This document shows positions 52,062-61,143 of a stretch of 64,000 bases of DNA, in pieces. Source of the stretch: Spirochaetota bacterium (GTDB lineage Bacteria; Spirochaetota; UBA4802; JAGODF01); contig JARKUF010000022.1 in the NCBI GenBank assembly GCA_029974015.1, positions 1 to 64,000 on the forward strand, given 5' to 3'. The notes beneath the pieces are model-generated. The model saw only the letters and a program-made list of their open reading frames with translations, was not told where the DNA came from and did not search any database. The position numbers were made by a program, and so were the translations under genes. Position 1 is the stretch's first letter, and the number at the start of each line of letters is the position of its first letter.

Positions 52062-52844
52062 TCAAATAAATCCCCGGCAGAAGGCGTCTACATTCTCTCC
52101 AAGGACATCGTGATTATATCCGCCCTCAAGGAGGGCGTATCTCCTGCCGCCGCATAGTTTTTCGGAGTACTCTTTCATAAGCCGGCCGAGGTCGGTGTAA
52201 TCCTCCGGATACAGCAGATTGCCCCAGTCCTCAATGCCCTGGTCGAACCCCGCGGAAGCGACGAAGATGTCTATATCTTTCAGTCCTTTCATATGCTCCT
52301 CAACTTCAAATACGTACTCCCTGTTGTACCGGGACATGGGGTTTAAGATGTCGACCCTGAACCCGTCGGATCTGGATTCGAGGATGTTTATATTGCCGTC
52401 TCCGGTATGGAGGTCGAAATCAAGTAAAAAGGCCGATTTGATCTTTTTCTCGGCGAAGAGCCGAAGAAGGCTAACGCTGATATTGTTAAAAAAGCAAAAT
52501 CCCCAGCAGGAATCCCTGGATGCATGATGTCCCGGAGGGCGTATCACCGCAAAGGACGGGGAGCCGGCAAAAGCAAGCTTTGCCGACATGATGGCCCCCC
52601 CGGCCGCAAGGGCGGACAGTTCAAAAAGAAGAGGATCACGCTTAATGCGCTCAAGATGGGCCGGGCTGTGGGCGCGGAGAATATCATCATCGGAAGCCGG
52701 TTCCGGCGTCACTACCCTGTACATCCCCGGCTTTGATGTTATTACATCCATTATGCTTTCCAGGCGCCCGGGGGAAGCCGCCGGATCCATAGAATACTCG
52801 GAATTGTAATACCGTGGATGGAAAACAATATGCAGAGTATTCAT
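52062..52844 (-). CDS. Histone-deacetylase-family amidohydrolase
   Basis: 260 residues of the zinc-dependent arginase/deacetylase fold. Active-site pieces: RPPGHHASRDSCWGFCFFNN with the tandem His, DFDLHTGDG with zinc ligands Asp and His, ASAGFDQGIEDWG with the third ligand Asp and LLEGGYN with the catalytic Tyr. Bacterial relatives deacetylate polyamines or small acetylated compounds. The ATG at 52844 is preferred over 52847 because AGGAG then sits at a normal spacing. It follows the unknown gene at 52854 by a few bases, probably in one operon. Confidence 0.88.
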   Translation of the reverse strand: MNTLHIVFHPRYYNSEYSMDPAASPGRLESIMDVITSKPGMYRVVTPEPASDDDILRAHSPAHLERIKRDPLLFELSALAAGGAIMSAKLAFAGSPSFAVIRPPGHHASRDSCWGFCFFNNISVSLLRLFAEKKIKSAFLLDFDLHTGDGNINILESRSDGFRVDILNPMSRYNREYVFEVEEHMKGLKDIDIFVASAGFDQGIEDWGNLLYPEDYTDLGRLMKEYSEKLCGGRRYALLEGGYNHDVLGENVDAFCRGFI

Positions 52845-52853
52845 CATCCGCTC

Positions 52854-53696
52854 CTAAAAGCTCTGGTCTTTGCCGAAAGCGCCCCTCCCCGCCAGAGGAG
52901 TGTACTCATATTCTGGGTAAAGAGTTTTCAGGGCTGTGGCTATCTTTTTGGCAACCACAAAGGGAGTATTAACTCCCCTGCCAAGATGGTTAGAACCGGC
53001 ATCGACATAGAATTCTTTTTTCTTGTCCTTGCCGCGAAACGACTTAATATGGCCTCCGTGGTTCGGTTTGAAATTAAAAGACATTTCCATAAGATTGCTT
53101 TCTGTGACGGAATGGGGCCTGGTCCCCGATGAAAAGAATTTCGGAGTGTCGACTTTTTTGTCGGTCACCATGGCTACATAGGTGATATGGTCCCCCAGCT
53201 CCATGGAGTCGAGCCACATTTTAAACTGCTCCCGGCAGACCCGGTCGGGACTGCGCCTCTCCTTATATCGGCCGATGCGGAATTTCTGCTGCACGGGCAC
53301 GAAGACCATGTGAAGCTTCTCTTCCCGCTTCCATGTAAGTATCTGTTCCGGAACAAAGGCCGATACGACGAAACGGAGGATGCTCGCCTGAATTGAACTG
53401 TTTTCCATGTACAGGGACCATGACTTTATTATATCCAGGGCCTCGTCCCCCCGGGGACTTTCCAGGAAAGACGACTTGAAGCGAAACAGGCCGTCCCCCT
53501 CCTCAGGCCGAAGGAGGCCTTCGTTCGCAACAAGCTCGCCCTTTTTCATGTCGATGACGTTCATCAAGACCAGGTTTCCCTCATCGTCGGCCTGAATGAA
53601 GGCGCCCTGCTGGTCCTTGGTCGCGCCGATCCTTCTTACGATCGTTCCCATTTTCAGGGATGATGGGTCCCTGAGCGGTAAGAGCAGATCGTCCAT
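52854..53696 (-). CDS. Soluble protein of unknown function, co-operonic with deacetylase
   Basis: 280 residues, no signal peptide. An N-terminal beta-rich segment (TIVRRIGATKDQQGAFIQADDEGNLVLMNV) is followed by a longer mixed alpha/beta part with a basic stretch (FRIGRYKERRSPDRVCREQ). The start at 53696 has AGGAG eight bases upstream; an in-frame Met 35 codons earlier has none. No family recognised. Confidence 0.6.
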   Translation of the reverse strand: MDDLLLPLRDPSSLKMGTIVRRIGATKDQQGAFIQADDEGNLVLMNVIDMKKGELVANEGLLRPEEGDGLFRFKSSFLESPRGDEALDIIKSWSLYMENSSIQASILRFVVSAFVPEQILTWKREEKLHMVFVPVQQKFRIGRYKERRSPDRVCREQFKMWLDSMELGDHITYVAMVTDKKVDTPKFFSSGTRPHSVTESNLMEMSFNFKPNHGGHIKSFRGKDKKKEFYVDAGSNHLGRGVNTPFVVAKKIATALKTLYPEYEYTPLAGRGAFGKDQSF

Positions 53697-53807
53697 GGAG
53701 CATCTCCTGTGCGTGAAGTTGGACTCAGTATCCGTGCTTTTCGCGAAAGTGTCAAGGCCAAATTGTACGGGCCGGGAAGGCAAATCCCGCGTTCCTGACA
53801 ATAAGAA

Positions 53808-56800
53808 TCACATGTTTCTCCGGTACTTCCCTCCCGCTTCGTAGAGCACCTGCGTCATCTGCCCCATGCTGGCATAGCGCGCCGTTTCCATGAGCTGGGC
53901 GAAGACGTTCTTCCCCGAAAGGGCCGCCTCCCGAAGGTCATGCAGAGTGCGCATCGCCTCAATGCTGTTACGCTCCTGAAAGCTCCTGAGATTGGCTATC
54001 TGCGACATTTTTTCTTCCCGGGACGCACGGGAAAGTTCTGTTGAGGGGCGCACGTAGTCCTCTGACTGGGCACGGGGATTGAGGTAGGTATTCACCCCGA
54101 TAATCGGGTATTCTCCGGTGTGCTTCCGGTGCTCATAGTAGAGCGACTCGTCCTGGATCATGCTTCGCTGGTAATAACTTTCCATGGCCCCCAGGACCCC
54201 TCCCCGCTGGCTGATGGCGTTAAACTTCTCGAGGACCGCCTTCTCCACCTCATCGGTGAGCCAGTCAAAGATAAAGCTACCCTGGAGTGGGTTCTGGTTT
54301 TTGAATATCCCATATTCCTTCCCGATGATGAGCTGTATGGCCATGGCGCGCCGAACCGATTCCTCAGTGGGGGTGGTGACGGCCTCGTCGTAGGAATTGG
54401 TGTGGAGGGAGTTGCAATTATCGTTGAGGGCCATCAGCGCCTGGAGGGTGGTCCGTATGTCGTTGAATTGCATCTCCTGTGCGTGGAGGCTCCGCCCCGA
54501 AGTCTGTATGTGGCATTTAAGCCGCTGGCTCTGCTCATTGGCCCCGTAGCGGTATTTCATCGCCACGGCCCATATCCTCCGCGCCACGCGGATAAGGACA
54601 TTGTACTCCGGATCCATGCCGCTGGAGAAGAAAAACGAGAGGTTCGGCGCGAAATCGTCGATATGCATCCCCCGGGAGAGATAGTACTCCACATAGGTGA
54701 AGGCGTTTGAGAGCGTGAGGGCAAGCTGGGTGATAGGGTTTGCCCCCGCTTCGGCGATATGGTAGCCGCTGATGCTCACGGAGTAGAAGTTACGCACCCT
54801 GTTCTCAATAAAGTACTCCTGGATGTCCCCCATCATCTTCATGGCGAATCCAATGGAAAAAATGCAGGTGTTCTGCCCCTGGTCCTCTTTGAGGATGTCG
54901 GCCTGCACGGTGCCCCGGACTGTTTCCAGGACATGCTTCTCAATTTTCTTTCGTTCAGCGGCTTCGGGCTCCCGGCGGTGCTCCTCTTTAAATTTTTCAA
55001 CCTGCTGGTCAATGGCTGTGTTAAAGAAAAAGGCAAGCATAATGGGGGCAGGCCCGTTTACGGTCATGGAAACGCTCGTGGCGGGCGCGCAGAGGTCAAA
55101 ACCCGCGTACAGCTTCTTCATATCGTCCAGAGTGCAAATGCTCACTCCGCTCTCGCCTATCTTCCCGAAGATGTCGGGCTCCTCATGGGGGTCTTCACCG
55201 TAAAGCGTGATAGAGTCGAAGGCGGTGGAGAGGCGTTTCGCATCGTCCCCCCGGGTGAGGTAATGGAAACGGCGGTTGGTGCGCTCCGGAGGGCCTTCCC
55301 CGGCGAACTGCCGCTTCGGGTCCTCGCCTTCGCGGCGGAACGGAAACACACCCGCGGTAAAAGGGAAAAAACCCGGAAGGTTTTCCCGGCGGAGCCACTT
55401 CAGAGTATCGGCGCCGCTTTCGAAATTCGGAAGCGCGATCTTCGGGATCTTCAAGCCCGAGAGGGATTCCTCCCGGAGCTTCGTGCGGATTTCGCGTTCC
55501 CTGACTTTCGTCACCATCTCCTCGCCAAGATAGCTTTCCCGCGCCTCGTCCCATCTTTTAAGCATGGCGCTCACTTCGGGGTCGAGTTTTTCCTCCAGTT
55601 CCTTCGCCTTCTCATTCGCCGCCGGGCTGTCGAACTCGCTCCCCGCTTCGCGCAGGGCCTCAATCTTTTTCAGCAGGGCCGCCGCCTCGTTTGTCTTCTC
55701 ATGGTAGCGGGCAATCGTGCTCGTTATCTCCCAGAGGTAGTTCTCACGCTCCGGCGGTATCAGTGCCGAACGGGACTGGTCTTTCAGCGAGTATTCCCCG
55801 GCGGGGGCGGCCGCCCAGTCCACGAGGCCCTTCTCCTTTAGCATGCTAAGGAGCCTTTCGAAAAACACATTGAGCCCCGGGTCGTTGAAATTGCTTGCCA
55901 CTGTGGCGATCACCGGAAGTGAGTCGTCGGGGGCATCAAAGAGATCATGGTTACGCCGGTATTGTTTGCGGATATCCCGAAGGGCGTCCATGGAGTTCTT
56001 GTGGTCAAATTTATTGAGGACGATGAGGTCCGCATAGTCGAGCATGTCGATCTTCTCAAGCTGGGAGGGCGCGCCATACTCCGAGGTCATCACATAGACC
56101 GTGAGGTCCCCGTATTCGGTAATGGTAGTGTCCCCCTGCCCGATTCCAGGCGTCTCGATGATGATGAGGTCGTACTCCGCGGCGCGGAGGATGGCCAGGG
56201 AGTCCTGGATGGAGATAGTTAGCTCGTTTTTCGATTCCCGGGTCGCCAGTGAGCGCATGAAAACCTTCTCGGGGTCGATGAAGTTCATCCTTATCCGGTC
56301 GCCTAGCAAGGCCCCGCCGGTTTTTTTTCTGGTGGGGTCGATGGCGAGTATAGCGAGCTTCTTGTCGGGGTACTGCCGAATGAAGCGGCGAATGAACTCG
56401 TCCTCCAGGGAGCTCTTTCCTGAACCGCCGGTTCCCGTGATGCCGATAACCGGGACCTTCCTCCCCATGGCCTTAATTTCCTTCCCGATGGTCCTGTAGA
56501 CGTCCAGCTTATCGGCGTAATCGCGCTCGGCTATGGAGATGAGCTGGGTGACGACAAAGCTATTGTGCTCCCGGATTCTTTTTTTCCAGTCTGCCGGAAG
56601 CTCCGGAGGGTCAATGGCCGAAGCTTTTTCGAGCATATCGCGGACGATTCCCGTAAGTCCCAGGCGCTGGCCGTCTTCCGGAGAATAAATCTTCGCTATG
56701 CCGTAGGCCTCAAGCTCGGCGGCCTCTTCGGGGACGATAACACCGCCTCCCCCTCCGAAAATCTTGATGTGCCTCACGCCGTTTTTATCGAGGAGGTCCT

Positions 56801-57065
56801 TCATGTACTTGAAAAACTCGATATGCCCGCCCTGATAAGAGCTGACTGCGATCCCCTGTACCCCTTCCTGGATGGCGGTGAAGACGATCTCCCGGACCGA
56901 CCGGTTGTGTCCCAGGTGGATCACCTCGGCGCCCTCCTGTTGAAGGATCCGCCGGATGATATTGATGGAGGCGTCGTGGCCGTCAAAGAGGGAGGTGGCG
57001 GTAACGAAGCGGGCCCTCTGCAATTTTTTGCTTTCGCTTAAACTTTCGCCTGTTGTGCTTTTCAT
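53808..57065 (-). CDS. icmF: Fused isobutyryl-CoA mutase (IcmF)
   Basis: 1085 residues combining three parts. Residues about 18-150 bind cobalamin (LFDGHDASINIIRRIL with the His of the DxHxxG-type motif, and IKIFGGGGGVI). Residues about 205-420 form the G-protein chaperone (TGTGGSGKSSLEDEF, VLNKFDHK). The rest is the acyl-CoA mutase barrel (FPFTAGVFPF, SISGYHIAEAGANP, KCHIQTSGRSL). It interconverts isobutyryl-CoA and butyryl-CoA using adenosylcobalamin. The FPF and AIDQQ positions favour this over methylmalonyl-CoA. Such genes occur in leptospires and many other bacteria. Ribosome binding site is weak. Confidence 0.95.
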   Translation of the reverse strand: MKSTTGESLSESKKLQRARFVTATSLFDGHDASINIIRRILQQEGAEVIHLGHNRSVREIVFTAIQEGVQGIAVSSYQGGHIEFFKYMKDLLDKNGVRHIKIFGGGGGVIVPEEAAELEAYGIAKIYSPEDGQRLGLTGIVRDMLEKASAIDPPELPADWKKRIREHNSFVVTQLISIAERDYADKLDVYRTIGKEIKAMGRKVPVIGITGTGGSGKSSLEDEFIRRFIRQYPDKKLAILAIDPTRKKTGGALLGDRIRMNFIDPEKVFMRSLATRESKNELTISIQDSLAILRAAEYDLIIIETPGIGQGDTTITEYGDLTVYVMTSEYGAPSQLEKIDMLDYADLIVLNKFDHKNSMDALRDIRKQYRRNHDLFDAPDDSLPVIATVASNFNDPGLNVFFERLLSMLKEKGLVDWAAAPAGEYSLKDQSRSALIPPERENYLWEITSTIARYHEKTNEAAALLKKIEALREAGSEFDSPAANEKAKELEEKLDPEVSAMLKRWDEARESYLGEEMVTKVREREIRTKLREESLSGLKIPKIALPNFESGADTLKWLRRENLPGFFPFTAGVFPFRREGEDPKRQFAGEGPPERTNRRFHYLTRGDDAKRLSTAFDSITLYGEDPHEEPDIFGKIGESGVSICTLDDMKKLYAGFDLCAPATSVSMTVNGPAPIMLAFFFNTAIDQQVEKFKEEHRREPEAAERKKIEKHVLETVRGTVQADILKEDQGQNTCIFSIGFAMKMMGDIQEYFIENRVRNFYSVSISGYHIAEAGANPITQLALTLSNAFTYVEYYLSRGMHIDDFAPNLSFFFSSGMDPEYNVLIRVARRIWAVAMKYRYGANEQSQRLKCHIQTSGRSLHAQEMQFNDIRTTLQALMALNDNCNSLHTNSYDEAVTTPTEESVRRAMAIQLIIGKEYGIFKNQNPLQGSFIFDWLTDEVEKAVLEKFNAISQRGGVLGAMESYYQRSMIQDESLYYEHRKHTGEYPIIGVNTYLNPRAQSEDYVRPSTELSRASREEKMSQIANLRSFQERNSIEAMRTLHDLREAALSGKNVFAQLMETARYASMGQMTQVLYEAGGKYRRNM

Positions 57066-57518
57066 GTTAGTGTCTCTTTATGTCTGAGGTAAAATTAAGC
57101 CCGAAACGGGTGTCCGAGAATTGATCATTTTTTTAAACACCGTTCGCAACGTCCACAACATTTTTTCAAAGCCGGAAAAAAAGGGGAGGAAATATAGCCT
57201 TATCTTTCATCTCTTTTCGAAGCCCGGTGAGACAAGAATGATAAGGCTTTCGCTAAACAGAACAAAGTTTCGTTTAAAAGTTCCAACTCCATCATTTTTT
57301 ATTAAAAAACGAGGACCGAATCTTGACGGGGCCTGTTTCACGAGATATATTTAAACTCACTTACTTTTATTTGCAAAAAACCGCCCGTGATTGAACAACC
57401 AGTTTTTGAAAATGGAAAGCACCAAAACCTGTCTTGTGAAGACCGGGAGAGCGCTCCTGAAAAGCGCCCGCTCCATACATATATCACAAAACACTATTAA
57501 TCAGGGAGGCTTCAACAG
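57066..57518. promoter_or_regulatory. Divergent region before nitric oxide reductase
   Basis: 453 bases between divergent icmF and norZ, no supported gene. A perfect short palindrome GTCTT-GTG-AAGAC at 57431-57443 lies about 75 bases before norZ and fits a GT-N7-AC pattern. Closer to the gene, GAGAGCGCTCC...AAAAGCGC could fold into a small hairpin (57448-57473). The norZ ribosome binding site AGGGAGG is clear. No promoter is firmly assigned. Confidence 0.35.
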
Positions 57519-59753
57519 ATGAAAAATCCTTATCTTCGTGCTATTTTGCTGTTTCTGCTTGTCCTCAGCTTTGGCGTACTCATTTACGGCGGACATCTTA
57601 TAAGCCGCGAAAAGCCGCCAATTCCCGGCACCGTTATTTCCGAAACCGGAGAGGTCCTTTTCACCGGCGACGACATCAAAGCCGGACAGAACTACTACTT
57701 CAGCAGGGGAGGCCAGCATATCGGCAGCATCTGGGGACATGGCTCCTACCTTGCGCCGGATTGGTCCGCGGATTATTTGCACCGTCTGGGGCTTTACACG
57801 GCCGCCCGCATATCCGGCCTTGACGCGGAGAAAGCCCGCTCTTTCACCCAGGACGACTTCGACTCGCTTGATGCGGTAAAGAAAGCGGAACTCAGCGCCT
57901 CCGTCGCTTTGGAATTGCGAAAAAACCGCTTTGACTCTGCGAAAAACGAGCTTGTCTTCACATCAAACCAGGCCGAAGCCTTCCGCAACCTGCAGAAGTA
58001 TTACACGGAATTATTCGTGAAAGGCAATGACAGGATGGGGCTACAGCCGGGCATTGCCAGGGACGATCGGGACGGCTTCCTGATATCCAGCTTCTTCTCC
58101 TGGCTCGCATGGGCCGCGGTCGCCGAAAGGCCCGGGATGAAAACGACCTACACCACCAACTGGCCATACGATCCCCTTGTGGGGAACGTACCGACGCCCG
58201 GAATGTACATCTGGTCTATCGTAAGCGTGATCCTCTTAATCCTGGCCCTGGGAATTTTGCTCTTTTTCTACATCCGGTACATTCGCGACGACGAATACGA
58301 GGCGCAGGCCGTACCCCTGGCGGAGCCGGCGCCAACGGCGAGCCAGAAAGCCCTTGTGCTCTACTTCATTACCGCGGCGCTGCTCTTTTTGGCCCAGATA
58401 GGTGTCGGCTCCGCGACGGCGCACTACACAGTTGAAGGAACGAAGTTCTTTGGGCTTAACATAGCCTCAATTCTCCCCTACGCGGCGCTGAGGACCTGGC
58501 ATATCCAGCTTGCGATCTTCTGGATAGCTACCTGCTTCCTCGCCGCCGGCCTCTTCATAGGACCCTTCGTGGGAAGGGAACCCAGACGTCAGGGGACCCT
58601 GGTCGTCGTCCTCTTTGCGGCAGTGGTGGTTGTGGTCCTCGGGACGCTTGCTGGGACCTGGCTTTCAGTCCAGGGCATTTTCGGCGGCGACGGTTACGCC
58701 CTGGGCCACCAGGGCTACGAATACATCGAACTGGGACGCCTCTGGCAAATTCTCCTTATCGCGGGAATGATAATCTGGCTTATCCTCGTCCTCAGGGCAA
58801 TTCTCCCGGCGCTGAAAAATGAAAAGGACCGCGGCGGCCTCACGCACCTGCTCCTCTACAGCTCCATCGCCATACCGCTTTTTTACATGGCGGGGCTCAT
58901 GTACGGTAAGGGCGCGCATCTCTCCGACGCGGAGTACTGGCGCTGGTGGGTGGTCCACCTCTGGGTCGAAGGTTTCTTCGAAGTATTCGCCACGGTGGTG
59001 CTGGCGTTCATCCTGACACGCATAGGGGCCGTGGGTGAAAAAATTGCACATTCCACGGTGTACCTCGCCATCACCCTCTACCTTGGAAGCGGAATCATCG
59101 GGACCTTCCACCATCTATACTGGTCCGGGACCCCGGAGATCATAATGGCCCTGGGAGGCGTCTTCTCGGCCCTGGAGGTTGTGCCCCTGACCCTCCTGGG
59201 TTTTGAAGCGGCAATGAACCTTCGCACCATCGAGAAAGCGGGACCCGCCTACGAGTACCGTTGGCCCCTCTATTTCTTCATTTCCGTCGCCTTCTGGAAC
59301 CTGGTGGGGGCCGGCGTTTTCGGTTTCCTCATCAATCCCCCCATCATTCTGTATTACATACAGGGAATCAACACCACCCCAATCCATGCCCATACCGCCC
59401 TCTTCGGGGTATACGGACTCCTGGCCATCGCCCTTGCGCTCTTTGCGGTGCGCCATATCTTCCGTAAGGAAGCATGGTCCGATTCCCTGCTCAAATGGAG
59501 TTTCTGGGGCCTCAATGGCGGTATTTTCCTCATGACGGTTTTAAGCCTCATACCGTCCGGGTTTTACCAGTTCTATCACGCGGTCGATCGCGGCATGTGG
59601 TATGCCCGAAGCCCCGAAATTGCCACCGGAGAGTTCATCCGTACCGTTTCCTGGCTCAGGATGGGGCCGGATATTATCTTTGCCTTAGGAGCGTTTTTCT
59701 TTCTGGCCTTCCTCCTCCGGGGCGCCTTGTTTTCCTTTTTAAAAAAGAAATGA
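57519..59753 (+). CDS. norZ: Quinol-dependent nitric oxide reductase (single-subunit NorB)
   Basis: 744-residue haem-copper-family membrane enzyme that reduces NO to N2O using quinol electrons. The long N-terminal periplasmic-type region (QNYYFSRGGQHIGSIWGHGSYLAPDWSADYLH) is typical of the fused qNor type, followed by about fourteen membrane segments. Metal-site His residues occur in WHIQLAIFW, VVHLWVEGFFEVF, GTFHHLYW and HAHTALFGVYG; the WVEGFFE Glu is a qNor feature. AGGGAGG precedes the ATG. The haemerythrin gene follows 10 bases later, so the two likely serve NO detoxification or denitrification. Confidence 0.95.
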   Translation: MKNPYLRAILLFLLVLSFGVLIYGGHLISREKPPIPGTVISETGEVLFTGDDIKAGQNYYFSRGGQHIGSIWGHGSYLAPDWSADYLHRLGLYTAARISGLDAEKARSFTQDDFDSLDAVKKAELSASVALELRKNRFDSAKNELVFTSNQAEAFRNLQKYYTELFVKGNDRMGLQPGIARDDRDGFLISSFFSWLAWAAVAERPGMKTTYTTNWPYDPLVGNVPTPGMYIWSIVSVILLILALGILLFFYIRYIRDDEYEAQAVPLAEPAPTASQKALVLYFITAALLFLAQIGVGSATAHYTVEGTKFFGLNIASILPYAALRTWHIQLAIFWIATCFLAAGLFIGPFVGREPRRQGTLVVVLFAAVVVVVLGTLAGTWLSVQGIFGGDGYALGHQGYEYIELGRLWQILLIAGMIIWLILVLRAILPALKNEKDRGGLTHLLLYSSIAIPLFYMAGLMYGKGAHLSDAEYWRWWVVHLWVEGFFEVFATVVLAFILTRIGAVGEKIAHSTVYLAITLYLGSGIIGTFHHLYWSGTPEIIMALGGVFSALEVVPLTLLGFEAAMNLRTIEKAGPAYEYRWPLYFFISVAFWNLVGAGVFGFLINPPIILYYIQGINTTPIHAHTALFGVYGLLAIALALFAVRHIFRKEAWSDSLLKWSFWGLNGGIFLMTVLSLIPSGFYQFYHAVDRGMWYARSPEIATGEFIRTVSWLRMGPDIIFALGAFFFLAFLLRGALFSFLKKK

Positions 59754-59763
59754 GGCCCGTGCC

Positions 59764-60318
59764 ATGAAACCCATTGACATACTCAAGGAAGAGCACGAAC
59801 TCATACTTGAAATGCTGAGAGTGCTGAACGCAGTTTGCGATAAAATCGATGCAGGTGAAAAACCGGGAATCGAGAGGCTCGTTTCCATAATTGATTTTAT
59901 CCGGAACTTTGCGGACAAATGCCACCACGCGAAGGAGGAGGAGCTTCTTTTCCCGGCCCTTGAAAAGGCCGGGATACCCCGTGAGGGCGGGCCTGTGGGA
60001 GTTATGCTGCACGAACACACTCTGGGGCGGGAGTACGTCAGAGGGATGGGCGAAGCCCTGGAAAAGATCAAAGCCGGTGATGCGAAAGCGTCCCTTCACT
60101 TTACGGAACACGCCCGCGGTTACACAACGCTCCTCTATGCCCATATCAACAAGGAGAACAATGTTCTCTTTAAGATGGCGGAGCAGAGGCTGGACCCCGT
60201 TGCTGAAAATGCGCTTATGGATGGATTCGAGCGTGTGGAGCGTGAGGAGATGGGTGAAGGGGTCCATGAGAAATATCATGCCCTGCTCCACGAACTCCGG
60301 GACATGTATCTTTCATGA
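59764..60318 (+). CDS. Haemerythrin-domain protein
   Basis: 184 residues with one HHE haemerythrin-like four-helix bundle. Iron-ligand patterns are KEEHELILEML, CHHAKEEELLFPALE, LHEHTLGREY and HINKENNVLFKMAE. It would carry a di-iron centre and bind O2 or NO, or repair NO-damaged iron centres in the manner of YtfE-type proteins, but the extra C-terminal region of YtfE is not obvious. Co-transcribed with norZ, 10 bases downstream. Confidence 0.88.
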   Translation: MKPIDILKEEHELILEMLRVLNAVCDKIDAGEKPGIERLVSIIDFIRNFADKCHHAKEEELLFPALEKAGIPREGGPVGVMLHEHTLGREYVRGMGEALEKIKAGDAKASLHFTEHARGYTTLLYAHINKENNVLFKMAEQRLDPVAENALMDGFERVEREEMGEGVHEKYHALLHELRDMYLS

Positions 60319-60375
60319 AGAGCAAAATGCTCAATATCACTGCCTGTATACATGCGCCCTTGTGAAAGGTCCTAA

Positions 60376-60417
60376 CCGGTTATACGGAGCGGGCAAAACC
60401 CCTCACCGTATAACCGG
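60376..60417. terminator. Hairpin between haemerythrin and TetR genes
   Basis: Twelve-base perfect stem CCGGTTATACGG / CCGTATAACCGG with an 18-base loop between two convergent genes. No T-run follows, so it is a possible shared 3' end or a barrier rather than a standard terminator. Confidence 0.5.
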
Positions 60418-60421
60418 ATCT

Positions 60422-61006
60422 TCACTTCGCCAGCACTTTCTTCACGAAAGAGAAAGCTTTTCTGCCCTCCCGGGAAAGATTGAGAGTGTATCCTGAGATT
60501 CGCCACTTTGTCACAACAAGGCGCATGGTCCCCATGACCATCCAGGACATCTGCCGGGAAGGGACATCCTGCCTGACCTCGCCGCGGCGTGCCCCGTTAC
60601 GTAGTATCCCTTCGATAGTATCATGGATCATTTCAATGATCGACAACACTTCCCTGGAGAGCTGCCTGTCGAATCTGAAAAGCTCCTCGGTGAAAAGCAC
60701 CATCGAAAGGGCCGGCCTTTTGGTGAATTCCCTGAAAAGCTCCCTATAAAGGCCCCCCACTCTGTCAATGGCAGTAGTGCCGGAAGCAGGCGTTTTCTCG
60801 GCTATGCCAGAGAAAAAATCTCCGTACATGACAATCAGCGAATAGAGCAGGTCCCGTTTTGAAGTAAAATGCCGGTACAGGGCTGGTTCTGTGACCTTCA
60901 ACGCCCTTGCCAGGTTTTTTACGGTTAAACGCTGGATTCCGCTCGACGATATGATGTCCAGGGCGGTATCGAGTATCTCTTCCCTGCGGCTGCGTACTGT
61001 TTTCAT
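60422..61006 (-). CDS. TetR-family regulator
   Basis: 194 residues. The N-terminal helix-turn-helix is at residues about 10-55 (ILDTALDIISSSGIQRLTVKNLARALKVTEPALYRHFTSKRDLL). The C-terminal ligand-binding part is helical and not assignable. A 22-base inverted repeat TGTTAGT-N8-ACTAACA lies 12 bases upstream of the start, suggesting autoregulation and possibly control of uspA. Its ligand is unknown; the nearby norZ operon is a possible target. Confidence 0.9.
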   Translation of the reverse strand: MKTVRSRREEILDTALDIISSSGIQRLTVKNLARALKVTEPALYRHFTSKRDLLYSLIVMYGDFFSGIAEKTPASGTTAIDRVGGLYRELFREFTKRPALSMVLFTEELFRFDRQLSREVLSIIEMIHDTIEGILRNGARRGEVRQDVPSRQMSWMVMGTMRLVVTKWRISGYTLNLSREGRKAFSFVKKVLAK

Positions 61007-61017
61007 GGAGGCCCCAT

Positions 61018-61039
61018 TGTTAGTTAATTTTTACTAACA
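61018..61039. promoter_or_regulatory. Candidate TetR operator
   Basis: Perfect inverted repeat TGTTAGT (61018-61024), eight-base spacer, ACTAACA (61033-61039), total 22 bases. Size, symmetry and position immediately upstream of tetR make it a likely autoregulatory site. It also lies 34 bases upstream of the uspA -35 element. Confidence 0.55.
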
Positions 61040-61072
61040 TACGGTTTTTCCATAAAAAAATCAAATATTTAC

Positions 61073-61101
61073 TTGACTTTAGCATTTTAGCACTTTATAT
61101 T
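61073..61101 (+). promoter_or_regulatory. Candidate sigma-70 promoter of uspA
   Basis: TTGACT at 61073-61078, a 17-base spacer, TATATT at 61096-61101. Transcription would start near 61108; AAGGAGGTG lies five bases before the ATG at 61144. Confidence 0.65.
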
Positions 61102-61143
61102 ATACTTGAGATTTGTAAACGATGCGACGCAAGGAGGTGCATC

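Noticed and set aside
51739..52113. 124-codon plus-strand frame before the deacetylase
   Set aside because: Overlaps the start of the deacetylase-fold coding sequence, no family, no ribosome binding site.
54759..55841. 360-codon plus-strand frame opposite icmF
   Set aside because: It is antisense to the clear mutase coding sequence, has no recognisable family and no ribosome binding site; long antisense frames are expected at this base composition.
57066..57518. FNR, NsrR or CRP-type site upstream of norZ
   Set aside because: I looked for TTGAT-N4-ATCAA, TTGTGA-N6-TCACAA and NsrR-type repeats and found only partial matches; only the short palindrome at 57431 is reported.
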